This document shows, piece after piece, positions 42,629-52,604 of a stretch of DNA of 64,000 nucleotides. The DNA lies in assembly GCA_963575745.1 (NCBI GenBank), contig CAUYUJ010014330.1:231116-295115 (forward strand). Reading direction: 5' to 3'. Both the position numbers and the translations under genes were made by a program. A model generated the notes under the pieces. That model was not told the origin of the DNA and searched no databases. It saw only the letters and a program-made list of their open reading frames with translations. This DNA is from Prorocentrum cordatum. Its lineage: Eukaryota > Sar > Dinophyceae > Prorocentrales > Prorocentraceae. Within the stretch, counting starts at the first letter, position 1. Each line of letters opens with the position of its first letter.

Positions 42629-43541
42629 ATGAGCAACGGGTCTCGAAGGGAGCGCTGGCTTCAGATACCTACCTCTCGCAGCCTTCACAGAGAGGTCAGC
42701 GCTGCTCTCGAGCAGGCCAGAGTCCGCGGCCAGTGCTACAGAGTCGACCATGAGTTCTTGGAGAAACGTGGGCTGCCAGTCACTCTCCTCCTCCTACTAC
42801 ACACCCGCCTATCAGATGACGGGCTCTACCGACTTTGGGCATGGGTCTCTACCTCTGCTCATCTGGGCGGCTCGGACACTACCGATACCAACCTCTTGGA
42901 AACGGACTACCGTTGCGTCGTCCTTCTTCAGAGCTATCAGTCTACCACCATGCTACGGGGCCCCGAGCTACTCCGCGACTCCGACGATACACTAGTTAAC
43001 CTAGCGGGGCTGGATCACACCTCGCATCCGTTCCAGATCGACAGGAGAAGTCGGCGTCGTCGTCGTCAGGGCCACCGAGATCTTCGGAGGAGCTTGGGTC
43101 CAGATTCCTGGGGTCGTGAATTCGTCGGGGTGTTCTCTCCTCCGCGCATTGCCGAGGTCTCCTCGCTAATGGGCTCCAGGGGCTCTCCGACAGGCGGCAG
43201 CCTAGACTTAACTATTGGCTGGGGCTTCCGACGGGCACACAACGGAGAGCTAAGCAAGGAACTGATCAGGAGGCGGCGCACGCGGCTAGTATTCCTCAGC
43301 TTCCCCTGCGCCAAGTTCTCATCCATCAAAGCGATCAACGATTATGGTTGGGGCCCGATCGACATTGCCAGGGCGCGCGAGGAGGCTCTGCATCTGCGGG
43401 CATACACCATGGAGATAATCGAGCTTCAGATCAAGGGCGGAAGCAAGTTTACTTTGGAACAACCGGTGACAGCTACCTCTTGAACTCTTCCCAGCACTCA
43501 GAGGATTCTGGAGCTCCCGTGCGTGACCAGGATCAACTTTG
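42629..43541 (+). pseudogene. DNA cytosine methyltransferase-like domain inside the copia polyprotein
   Basis: Frame 2. FVGVFSPPRIAEVSSLMGSR (about 43115-43175) and GGSLDLTIGWGFR (about 43193-43233) resemble a SAM-binding start. LVFLSFPCAKFSS (43286-43325) has the Pro-Cys of the PC loop (motif IV), whose Cys is the nucleophile in C5 methyltransferases. KFTLEQPVTATS (43445-43480) resembles motif VI (ENP/EHP), with Gln in the middle. The TGA at 43481 stands where related sequences have Trp, and coding sense continues after it. Methyltransferases captured by retrotransposons have been reported in dinoflagellates (de Mendoza and colleagues, from memory). Whether this one was active cannot be told; it is now broken. 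Confidence 0.6.
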
Positions 43542-45085
43542 ACATGTGCAGGTTTGGACTTCCCATTAGGCCTGGCACGATTTCCAAGAAACCAACAACA
43601 GCGGCAACCAACGACTGTGAAGTCTATAAAGCTCTCATGGGAAAACGGCGCGCCGGGGACCATCCACATCTGGTGTTGGAGGGGGGCGGTCTGCCTCGAC
43701 GGGCTGCCTGCTATCCTGCCAAGTTCTGCCGGGCCACTTCCTACACCGCACGCCGCTCAGCCGGGCTACAGCAGCAGGGCATCGACGAGAGTTTTCTGAG
43801 CGGGGTACTGGCGCCGCGTCGGCAGGAGCAACATACCCAGCCTCAGGCAGGGGCACTTGATCAGGATGCTTCTGAGGGCGAGGAGGAAGAGGAGCAGCAG
43901 CAGCAGCAGGACTGCCCATTGGCCCAAGAGCAGATCCGACAAGTGGAGAAGGCGCACATCAACCTTGGCCATCCCTCCATGAGGGACCTGCTTCGCATTT
44001 TCAGATGTGCTCACGCTCGGCCAGAGATCCTGCGCTATGTGCATCGGTTTTTCGCGCGCCAGTCATGCGAGAGCGCCGGTAAGTCCATGCCACAACGGAA
44101 GGCCGCAGTAGCTCGGACATTCTCTTTCAACCAGTTGGTTGGTGTGGATATCTTCTTTGTGGCGTACCAACGTCGCGAACGCGCGTTCCTGGATGCAGTC
44201 TGCTTGGGCACCTCGTTGCAGTGGGTGGGGCTCGTGGGTCCCGGGAGGTGCTCGCAGCCAGCAGCGGCGTGGAAAGCTCGCGCTCAGGGATGGACCCGAC
44301 ACTGCAGACCTCCAGAAGTCCTCATATCCGGCGGCGGCGGCGAGTGCGAGGCTGGATTCAACAGACACTTAGGGCAGCAAGGGGCGTTCCAACACACCAC
44401 CGACGCGGACAGCCCCTGACAGAACGGAAAGACTGAGCGGGCGGGTCACTGGCTGAAAGAGCGGCTCCAGCGGCTTGTGGACGATGCGATTCTGGAGGGC
44501 CTTGACGACCTAGACCTGGCGGTCTGCGAGTTGGTTGCCCGGCGGAACAGCTTCCTGAATCGAGGAGGATATTCGCCGCTCCAATTAGCATTCGGGCAGA
44601 ACCCTGGAGTCCCTCAGGAGTTGCTCAGCGAAGACCCTCTGGACCACATTGGCCCCCATGCCCTCGAGGAGCCGCGTGCTGATCTAGACGCGGCAGCGGC
44701 AGCTTCCCGACACCAGCATGCGATTCGGACTCGTGCCCGACAGCTCGCATTGGAAGGAGATGCCCGTAGGAAGTTGCAGCATGCCTTGGGATCAGCGCGG
44801 CGCAGGGACAGGACCTACCGACCTGGAGATTGGGTCTACATATGGAGACGAGCGCCTAAGACAGGGCGCAAGCCCTACGGTTTTCAGAGGGACAGGTGGG
44901 TCGGGCCAGGAGCTGTAATATGTCACCACGGAACGACAGTGTGGGTGTGTGCGCAGTCGTTTATGGAAGTGCAGATGCGAGCAAATACGACATGCCACGC
45001 AGTCCGAGTCTCCTGGGGCAGAGCTCATACAGACCACTGGTTATTGGGATGTCTTGGACAAGCAATTGGCAAAGGGGATCAGGAA
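43523..45085 (+). pseudogene. copia integrase
   Basis: Frame 2. VEKAHINLGHPSMRDLL (about 43940-43990) is the N-terminal His/GHxS pre-integrase motif, followed by Cys residues. VGVDIFFV (about 44138) holds the first catalytic Asp. The second acidic region is damaged (SGGGGECEAGF where D-GGEF would be expected). A TGA at 44417 replaces the Trp of the conserved DSPWQNGKTERAG motif, whose remainder QNGKTERAGHW follows directly; its Glu is present. The C-terminal part (RTYRPGDWVYIWRR, VGPGAVI, 44812-44920) matches the integrase C-terminal domain. One stop and one degenerate site, otherwise continuous. Confidence 0.85.
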
Positions 45086-46222
45086 GGGGCTCTAGATGTT
45101 GCTCAAGATGGACCACCACCACCTGAGGCCACCATGGCCCCCGTCAGTTCTGAGGGATACACGTCCCCCGCGTCTATTGCTCCAGGGGGCTCCAACGAGG
45201 CTTCAGGTCACCACCGTGGCTCTCTGGACTCCAACGTGGGCCCCGCCAGCATCGAGGCTCCAGTGGTACCCAATCCAGCTCCCGACTCCAGCATCCTCCC
45301 AACTCCAGCTCCGACTCCAGCGATCTCCGAACCTGTGGCTCCAGCAGCTGCTGGGCCACCAGCGCCACCTCCAGGACAACCGCCTCCGGCACCGGCATCA
45401 AGTTTGCGGCTGAGGCCTCGTCTTGTCTGGGCCCCAGGGCCAGTGACTCGGCAGACACCCGTCCCAGAGTCCCAGAGCACGACCGTTCTGAACCCGGCAG
45501 AGGTCGTCGAGACTCCCAGACCTGCCAGCGTCGGGCCCAGCTCCGCGGGGCCCCCAGAGAGCCAGCCGCCGCGCCGACGCCCTCGGCGTCTGAGCCAGGC
45601 TCCATTCCTGCCAGTTCGGAGTCCGGCTCCCCGGCGGTGGCCACCGCCGGGGGGCCCCAGTCCGCATCGAGACGCCCCTCCTTGTCCGAGGATGACCCGG
45701 AGTTCAAGCGCGCCAGGCTGGACCCCGACACTCCTACGTTCCGCAGCTGGCGGGGCCCCGACAGACGAGCTGCTCAGGGGCCCCGGTCTCCCGACTCCCT
45801 CACAGCTGCTGCCGCAGCACGGCGCCGATGGGGCAGAGGGTCGAGTCCGCACTCAGGTTCAGGAGTTCGAGGACTGGCGGGCCAAGCAGGGCAGCGCGGC
45901 GCCCCCATCTCTGACCAGTCCTCCAGAGGCCAGTCCGACAGCTCCGATGGACGAGTCGGGCCTCGGCGCTCTCGAGGGCTTCCGCGAGGCGCTGGACTAC
46001 TGGTTCGAGGACTCGAGCTGGAGCGGCGACATCGAGGCCTACATGGGCGGCCGGAGGGACTTCATCTTCGAGCATTCCGACGGCAGTGTTGGGCAGTGGT
46101 CTCCGCTGGCTTCACGCAGCGGAGAGATCAAGCTCAAGGACCTATCAGCTCAGGAACTTGAGAAGTTCAGGCAGTCGGACGAGGCCGAGTGGGAAGTGCT
46201 CAAAATACCCAACGTGATGTAG
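45086..46222 (+). pseudogene. copia Pro-rich linker between integrase and RT
   Basis: In the integrase frame, about 250 residues rich in Pro, Ala, Ser and Thr, then an acidic stretch (LDYWFEDSSWSGDIEAY, about 45990) and LSAQELEKFRQSDEAEW (46147-46197), which precedes the RT in this family. A TAG at 46220 ends it. Confidence 0.6.
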
Positions 46223-46860
46223 ATCCTCAGCAAGGAGGAGGAGCCCACCCGGGTGCTACGAACCCGCCCCGAGCGAGTGCTATCATCCAGGATGGTACGC
46301 AGGTGGAAGGCACGCACATGAGCACTTGCAGTGCTCCAAAGGCTAAGAGCAGATGATGCCTTCGCGGCTTTGCTGAGCCCGACACTGAGAAACTGGTGCC
46401 CGACTCACTGACTCCTCAGTCGGAGTCGACGATGCTCTTCGGGCTCGAGCTTCTGTGTCATGGCATGGACCAGAGTATCGTGGACTGCAGGAACGCTTTC
46501 AGCCGGTCGAGGCGACTCCGTCGTGCTGGGGGGCCCATCTATGCGGCCCCATGCGAGGGGCTCACAGGCATTCACGTCCAGGACGGGTGCCTGATAGAGT
46601 TGCACGTGGTTGTCTACGGCGGTCTGGACGACGCCCCTTAGGAATGGCACGCCACGATTACATCCTACCCGCGCGACCTCGGCTTCAAGGAGCTGCTTCT
46701 GGAGCCTTGTTACTGGACTCTGCGAGAGCTGGGCGCCCTGAAGAGTCAGTCCGGAGCTGATCGAGGTGGGCGATCTCTGGCTAGGCACAGTCGCGTCTCA
46801 CACGAAGTGGCTGGCCGACTCCCTGAAAGCCAGGTTCACCTTCGACAAGTTGCGCGGCGA
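46223..46860 (+). pseudogene. copia reverse transcriptase, N-terminal half
   Basis: ILSKEEEPTRVLRTRPERVL and SSRMVRRWKA (46223-46318, frame 2) is the start of copia RT. From 46354 frame 1 gives FADPDTEKLVPDSLTPQ, then RRAGGPIYAAPCEGLTG (about 46525) and LIELHVVVYGGLDDAP (46594-46638), the counterpart of the VYGLxDAPR motif, with a TAG at 46639 and EWHATI after it. The usual VDVKxAF motif A has become IVDCRNAFSRS (Asp kept). Shifts at 46320-46350 and 46750 make it non-functional. Confidence 0.75.
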
Positions 46861-47719
46861 CGCAGGTCGGCGCATCCGCCAGGGGGCTCACCGCATACGG
46901 GTGGACCAGGAGAACTGCATCCTTGAGGAGATCCACCTTATAGTGCTACAGAAGGGCCGACGCTCCAAGCGGCAGGAGGCTCTGAGCCGTTCGGAGTTCG
47001 AACAGCTCAGGTCCGGCGTCTACCGCATCAGCTGGGTCGCCAAGGAGACTCGCCCAGAGGTGGCCGGCACGGCTTCCATTCTCGCCAGCAAGCTCGAGTG
47101 GGCCGGTGTGGAAGACATCGCCGTCTTCAATAAGGCTATTCAGGTGCTACGCGACACCGCCACTCAGCATTTGACCATCTGGCGACGCGACATGTCTCAG
47201 GTTGTGAGTTTTACCCTGAGCGATGCGGCTGGGATTGGCGCAGACTCGCCGATCCAGTGTGCGTGGGCTGTTGGAGTGGCCGACCCCCAGCTAGCTGCTG
47301 GACTGACCAGCAAGGGGACTATCTTGTCGTGGAGATCATCCTAGATGCGTCGTGCCGCCAACTCATCACTGGCAGGCGAGGCCAATTCTCTTTGTCAGTC
47401 CCTCGGGGAGGCCGACTGGGTCCAGCTACTACTCCGCGATGCTTGTCATGGAGACGTGCCCACGGCCGACTGGCGACAGTACGCTGGTCCCTATGTGTCG
47501 GTGCTGCGTGGCAGCTGCGAGTTGCATCGGCCCATGCCCGGAGTCTACACGACAGACGCCGAGTCCATATTCGATTGTCTCTCCAAGAACTGTGCTGGCA
47601 GGAAGGAGGATCACAGGACCTCTGTGGACCTTGCCATAACTCGAGACTCCTTCTCCCATCGGGGCTCATGTGTGAAGTGGTTTCCTCGCCTGCTCAATAG
47701 GGACCCTTACGTTGAGTGA
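46766..47719 (+). pseudogene. copia RT C-terminal part and RNase H
   Basis: Frame 2 opens within LIEVGDLWLGT (about 46754-46786), the place of the YVDD-box (here E-V-D-D-L). The second residue of the Asp pair is Gly in the expected first position, so the polymerase site is lost. Connection sequences follow (YRISWVAKETRPEVAGTASI, 47023-47083). RNase H spans SFTLSDAAGIG (about 47205, first Asp), RRAANSSLAGEANSLCQSL (Glu, 47348-47404) and VYTTDAESIFDCL (Asp, 47542-47580). A TAG at 47342 interrupts it between the first strand and the Glu helix. The end at 47717 lies 136 bp before the 3' LTR. Confidence 0.8.
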
Positions 47720-47838
47720 TGCTGAGTCCGAGTGGGCTCATCTACTTGCAGGCGGCGAGAAGGGCCGTCGCAGTCGCGAGGCTAGCCGCCGCTACCTACA
47801 GGGTCGCGACCGACGGCTCGAGGAGTCAGGCCGACAGT

Positions 47839-47852
47839 AAGTGGGGGGGAGC
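47839..47852 (+). other. Polypurine tract of the LTR retrotransposon
   Basis: AAGTGGGGGGGAGC lies directly before the 3' LTR start. Such a purine tract primes plus-strand DNA synthesis. Confidence 0.75.
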
Positions 47853-48038
47853 TGTGGAATCATGAGGCTCCCTCTCGTCCTGACTATGCAGCGTTCTTTG
47901 TGTTGTCTTTGCGGCCTGCACAGGATTGCATTTCTGACTGGTATACGTTTTGGCTCAAGCCATGTTTGTTTGCGCTGAGTTGAAAAGCGTTCTAGTCAGA
48001 TCATCTTGCGATGGCCGCCTGAACCCGTCGTGCCCACA
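47853..48038 (+). repeat. 3' LTR (186 bp)
   Basis: TGTGGAATCATGAGGC to CGTCGTGCCCACA. It has the extra CCTCTCG block relative to the 5' LTR and the same TTTTGGCTCAAG (47948-47959). Confidence 0.92.
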
Positions 48039-48043
48039 GCGGC
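48039..48043. other. Target-site duplication, right copy (GCGGC)
   Basis: Identical to 39183-39187. The following CGTCGTTTTTGCGGATCC continues the interrupted C element. Confidence 0.9.
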
Positions 48044-48135
48044 CGTCGTTTTTGCGGATCCAGGTCCGTGAGTTTCGGCCCCAGGCCGTTTTCACAAATG
48101 AAGGTTTACTAAAGGGAGGTTTGTCCACCGCCGAA
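48039..48135 (+). mobile_element. Family C element, copy 3, right part
   Basis: GCGGATCCAGGTCCGTGAG, CCAGGCCGTTTTCAC and GGGAGGTTTGTCCACCGCCG. Removal of the retrotransposon and one GCGGC restores a ~175-bp element collinear with 19955-20128. Confidence 0.85.
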
Positions 48136-48289
48136 GTTTGAGACATGTCCCTAGCCCTGTGTTTGGCATCGCCTCACCCGGGTGCCGATCTTGAGGATTC
48201 CCTCAGTTTCTGCGAGCACGTCCCCAAGATTGTCCTCGCTTTTTGCTCGCCCAGCTTAGGGATAATTAGGGATGAGTTCGAGGCTGGCT

Positions 48290-48440
48290 ACGAGAAGGCC
48301 TTCTCGGAAGGCGGCGGGACTTCTCAGAAACCCTCGCGCCTTTTGGGTGGTTTTCTGTGGTTTCGGGGAAGGCTTAAAGCACTTCTCAGAAGTCTGGGTG
48401 ACTTACGAGCCTTCTGAGAAGGCCCGCCCTTTCTCATTTC
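48290..48440 (+). repeat. Dispersed repeat family G, copy 3
   Basis: GCCTTCTCGGAAGGCGGCGG, GACTTCTCAGAAACCCTCG, GGGGAAGGCTTAAAGC, GAGCCTTCTGAGAAGGCCCG. Collinear with 25525-25668, with a ~20-bp insertion (TTTTGGGTGGTTTTCTG). Confidence 0.7.
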
Positions 48441-48944
48441 CCCCCCCGTTCGCCCCCTCCTCGGGGCTCCAGAGACGAGGGTCCATGCAAGCGGGGTTTA
48501 GTCCGAGCGCCAGATCTCGCAGGATCTTGCAGAGCCAGGTTCGCATTGACCAGGCTTGGGCGCATGATCCTGCAAGATCCTGCAAGGCCTGACTGACCCG
48601 GGTCTGGCTGGACCCGGGCCAGTAGATCCCCGACCTCCCCAGATGTCTTCCTCATCGTCCCTCTCCTCTTCGTTGTCCTCGATTCGAAATGGAGAGAGAG
48701 AGAAGGCGCGAAGAGGCCGATGACTGAAGGACAGAGCAAGGGCAGCAGCAGGCCCAAGATTGGAGCAAACGGCAGCCGCACCAGAGACGCGATCACCACG
48801 AGGTGCAGGAGCGTGCCACATGGCACTGCCTTTTTTTCAAACGGGTGTACATAAGGAGCAGCTCCTCTTCGTCCTTCCCCTTCTCCGCCTCCTGCTCCCT
48901 ACTCCTCATTCTTCCCCTGTCTCCTCCCCGTCCTCTTCCTCCAG
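48441..48944. other. Intergenic with an inverted TCCTGCAAGATC motif
   Basis: CTCGCAGGATCTTGCAGAGC (about 48515) and GATCCTGCAAGATCCTGCAA (about 48565) form an inverted pair around about 40 bases. No gene seen. Confidence 0.4.
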
Positions 48945-49436
48945 GGGGGCGACGACGACGACGACGACGAATACGGCGACGACGACGACGACAACAACGA
49001 CGACCACGACGACGACGACGAGAAACAGGAGGACGACGAGGGAGCGGTTTGCTTCTTATACACCTTCTTCGGTGTGTGCCTTGTGGGTCGTGTGACCCCC
49101 CCTCCCCGCCGCAGTCGTCCGTCGGCGCGCCCGGCCTCCGCCTCTTCAGCGCGCCGGAGGAAAAGAGTATGTATGCCGTCCCCCCCCCTGTGTCTCCTCC
49201 CCCGACACCCGCCCTCCTCTCATCCCCCAGCTTGCCCTCCTCCCCCAACACCCCCCATCTCCCCCAACCCCCCCTCCGTCCCCCCCCCCCTACACCCCCG
49301 CTCCCCCTCCCTGCCCCTCCGCCTACCCTCCATTCGCTCGTCCCCTACATAGTCGCTGACCGAAGACCAAGCACTGACACACAGACAAAAACACACACAC
49401 AAGCAAAACATCCTCCCCCCTCCACGCCCCAGCGGG

Positions 49437-49505
<69 letters not shown>

Positions 49506-49667
49506 CGACGCCCCCGAACGCCCAGACACTTCCAGAGGCTGCCCCCCCCCAGATGCCCGAGAAGGGACCGGCAGCGCCTCAGTGCCTTGATCCTAGATCC
49601 TCGAATTTCAAGCCTCGAACCGACGACGACCACGACGACGGCGGTCGACGACAACGACGACGACGAT

Positions 49668-49740
<73 letters not shown>

Positions 49741-49885
49741 GCGACGCCGCCGCCGCCACCGCCGCCGCCGACGACGACAACGACTGCGGACGATGACGAC
49801 TGCGGACGATGACGACGACGACGCCGCCGACGACGACGCCGCCGCCGCCGACGGCGCCAGCGATGACGGCGGCGGCTGCGGCAGG
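48945..49885. repeat. (ACG)n / (CGACCA)n microsatellites with C-rich spacer
   Basis: (ACG)n at 48949-49035, a C-rich spacer with 6-10 base C runs (49090-49330), pure (CGA)n at 49434-49510, then (CGACCA)n and (CGC)n from 49620 to 49880. Translations are poly-Asp, poly-Arg, poly-Thr or poly-Val. Confidence 0.85.
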
Positions 49886-51145
49886 CGACGCAGCGCCTCG
49901 CCTCCGTACGATCCGAGCGGGACGAGCTGCTGGCCGCCGAGGAGGCCACCCGCTCGGAGCTGGTGGGCACCCGCGGGGGTTACGATCCGGCAGCCCTCGG
50001 CGACCCGCGGCGGGCCGCCCTCGGCTGCCATCGGCGGCCTTCGGCGGCCATCGGCGGCCATTGGCGGACATCAGCGGCATTCGATGACCTCCAGTGGTGT
50101 TGCGTCGTCGTCGTCGTCAGCTAGGGCGGGTGCGAGTCCCCGAAACACGCTCCAGAGCGCAGGAAGCGGAGGGGTCTGGGGGGAGGGACGGAGGGAAATG
50201 AGGGGATCCTATTGTTCCTCTTCGTTCTACTGTGAGTAGACGTTGTATGAGCCTCGGGGACTTTAGCAAGCTTGGACATCTGACATGGTTTGACACGGAT
50301 GTCGATGCATATCTTTGCGGTGCGGATCACCAGTGTGACATAGCACGGTGCTCAATTCCGAGGCCAGAGAAGACATGTTGAATTTAGGGTTTGTGGCGTG
50401 GCCGGACGAAGATGGCGAAGGTTTGGACGATCCAGGTTTTGAAGCATAAAAGGGAGTTGCACGACGGAGCACCGATTTCACACCCCACTCGAGTTTAAGG
50501 AGGCTGACGCGGACGGGTACCGCGGAGATTGTGGCAGAAGCCTCGCGGACAAGATGCGCACCCCGAATTCAGGACGAAGTTTGGAAGCAATCCTTCTGCG
50601 CTCTCGCCCTGCACCTGGCATCGTGGCGCATTCGGTGCGCCTCGCGTCCATCTACTCCACCTTCGCGGTCGGCTCTGACCGCAAGTCGAAGACCAACAGG
50701 CGGCACAACAATCAGCTCCTTGAGGCCCGTTCAGAGGCGCGCCAGAGGAGGGGGTCAGCGCGGACCTCCGACCTCTCTGTTGCCGACCCCAGACATCCAG
50801 CGTTCCGAGGTGTCCGACGCGTGGGCCCCAGACCTCTCGACCCTCTTCCCGGGGCCAGCTCCTCGTCCCGAGCTGTTGCTGCGAAGGCCTTGCAGCCGGT
50901 GCCGCCGACCCTGGAGGCGGGACCTCCGCCGGCACATCCGCTGGCGACCCCTCCCCTGGACCCCCCAGGACCCCAGGGAGGCGACATTCTGGCCCGGCCC
51001 CCCCCCCCTCCCCCCACACCCCCGCACCCTTCCCCACCCCCCCACCCGTCCACCCGGGGGCAGGGACGGGGTCAAAAGGAAGGGGCTCACAAGCGACTTA
51101 TCCACGACGTTCCCTCTCTTTTTTTGGTTCCTCCATTTCCTGGGG
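49886..51145. other. Intergenic, no supported gene
   Basis: CGGCGGCCATCGGCGGCC-type repeats at 50025-50070 and a CGTCGTCGTC run at 50105. 50240-50480 is less repetitive but has no convincing frame. C-runs dominate 50995-51060. Confidence 0.4.
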
Positions 51146-51149
51146 ACTG

Positions 51150-51156
51150 GCGACGA

Positions 51157-51202
<46 letters not shown>

Positions 51203-51210
51203 ACAGTCAG
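51150..51210. repeat. (ACG)n microsatellite
   Basis: About 17 pure ACG units. Confidence 0.9.
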
Positions 51211-51329
51211 TACCGAAGCTCGACGAAACTAACCTCCGGAGGCAAAGAGGATACGACAAGCCGACCGCTCCGATGTCTTCGAGGCGCCGAGAACGTCTGG
51301 GCTCTGCGCCCAAGATTGCCGATAGGCCC

Positions 51330-51525
51330 ACCAGAGTATGTTCCAAGAACCTTCTCTGGTCTGCACGCACTGTTCTTAGAACATTGTTGGTTGAAATCTT
51401 GCCTTGTTCTAACACATCGGGTCTACGTTCTAAGAACATATTGCTGTTGTTCTCAGCACACCAGCGGGCTCTGAGAACACGTCGTGGTAGGCCTACAGCA
51501 ATGCTGGGGCGGTCGGTCCCTGCTC
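51330..51525 (+). repeat. Dispersed repeat family F, copy 3
   Basis: GTATGTTCCAAGAACCTTC, GCACTGTTCTTAGAACATTG, CTTGTTCTAACACATCGGG, GTTCTAAGAACATATTG, GTGGTAGGCCTACAGCAATG, CGGTCGGTCCCTGCTCAGG. The longest and best copy; TTCTTAGAACA and TTCTAAGAACA blocks are mutually inverse. Confidence 0.7.
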
Positions 51526-51549
51526 AGGTGCCCCTGTTCTGGGCCCAGG

Positions 51550-51840
51550 GGGGAGGGAGGAAGGGAGGGAGGGAGGGAGGAGGAGGAGGAGGAGGAGGAG
51601 GAGGAGGAGGAGGAATAGAGGCGGAGGCGGAGGAGGGGGTGGAGACAAGCTCTTCCGGCAGGGCGGAGGGAAGCCCGCCCGAGGGGGCCGCGCGGGGCTC
51701 CCCAGGTGGACAGCGAGCGCCACGCCGAGGAGACGGAGCGCAAGGCCGGGTGAGAGGGCTCGAAGTCTTTGGGCGCCCGCGAGGAGGAGGAGGAGGAGGA
51801 GGAGGAGGAGGAGGAGGAGGAGGAGGAGGAGGAGGAGCCA
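51550..51840. repeat. (GGGA)n and (GGA)n microsatellites
   Basis: Purine tracts at 51550-51615 and 51782-51838 separated by GC-rich sequence. Confidence 0.85.
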
Positions 51841-52117
51841 CACAACGTACAGACATAAAAGATCGGAGGTCTTCGCCTGAAAGAGCAACGGTCGCCGCCT
51901 GAGAGCGACGCAAGAAAGCGGGGTCGTTTCACTGACGCTGGCGCGTCGCGCGCAAGCGCCCTCGTCTCCAAGGCGTACCGCGCTGGCGTCCCGCGCAAGC
52001 CTCCGCTCCATCTCGCTGTGCCGTGCCGCGTAAGTCTCCCCTTCTCGTGGCTCGTGTGGTTTTTGTTTGGCCAGCAGGGGGCTCCTCGTCTCAGGGGCGA
52101 GGGGACAGGCTGAGGAG

Positions 52118-52335
52118 GGAAGGCATCGACCCCCAATCGCTCACTGATCACCGATAAGGGCCCGATAGCGGACCCCGTCCAGGGACGTTGGGTTCTGCTA
52201 TCGGGTCCCTGCCCCCGACCTGCCAGCGATGTATCGCCGATTGGAGGTCGACGTTTCCCCCTAAGCAGGTCGCCCCCCCTGGCCAGAGCACATCCCTGGA
52301 CGTGTCCAGCGACCTCCGACTCCAGACCCCCTCGC
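52118..52335. mobile_element. Foldback/TIR element family I, copy 2
   Basis: The left arm GCATCGACCCCCAATCGCTC, CACCGATAAGGGCCCGATAG. The right arm in inverse: CTATCGGGTCCCTG, GCGATGTATCGCCGATTGG, AGGTCGACG. Similar order to 18722-18935. Confidence 0.65.
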
Positions 52336-52604
52336 GCCTGGACAAAACTCACGATGGGAGGTCTTAAGCAACCCTCGGTCTCGGGGGGCCCTTGCTGGGG
52401 CCCACCCTTGCGGGGCCCGTGAGGCGTCAAAAGACGGGTCACGTATGGAAAGGCGGTTGCGAGAAAGGATAGTTCTTTGTTACCTAACAGCGAAGACTGA
52501 TAGGTTTCTAGTTGACTCAAAAGAGCTCACAGATCACTCCACAGGGGGGTCCGGGCAGGCGTTGGGAGTTGCCGGGCGGCAGGGGGCCCCGCTCGTTTTC
52601 ACCA

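Larger units (their letters stand above)
39188..48038 (+). mobile_element. Ty1/copia-like LTR retrotransposon with methyltransferase-like domain (defective)
   Basis: 8851 bp, LTR to LTR. The order gag, protease, Cys/His region, methyltransferase-like domain, integrase, reverse transcriptase, RNase H places integrase before RT, which defines Ty1/copia. Ends are TG...CA, the target duplication is GCGGC, and a G-rich polypurine tract precedes the 3' LTR. The coding region has many lesions: several in-frame stops, at least four frame changes, and a catalytic RT aspartate replaced by glycine. The two LTRs differ at roughly a tenth of positions plus small gaps, so the insertion is old. No primer-binding site was recognised after the 5' LTR (CTCATAGGCGGAACG). 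Confidence 0.92.
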
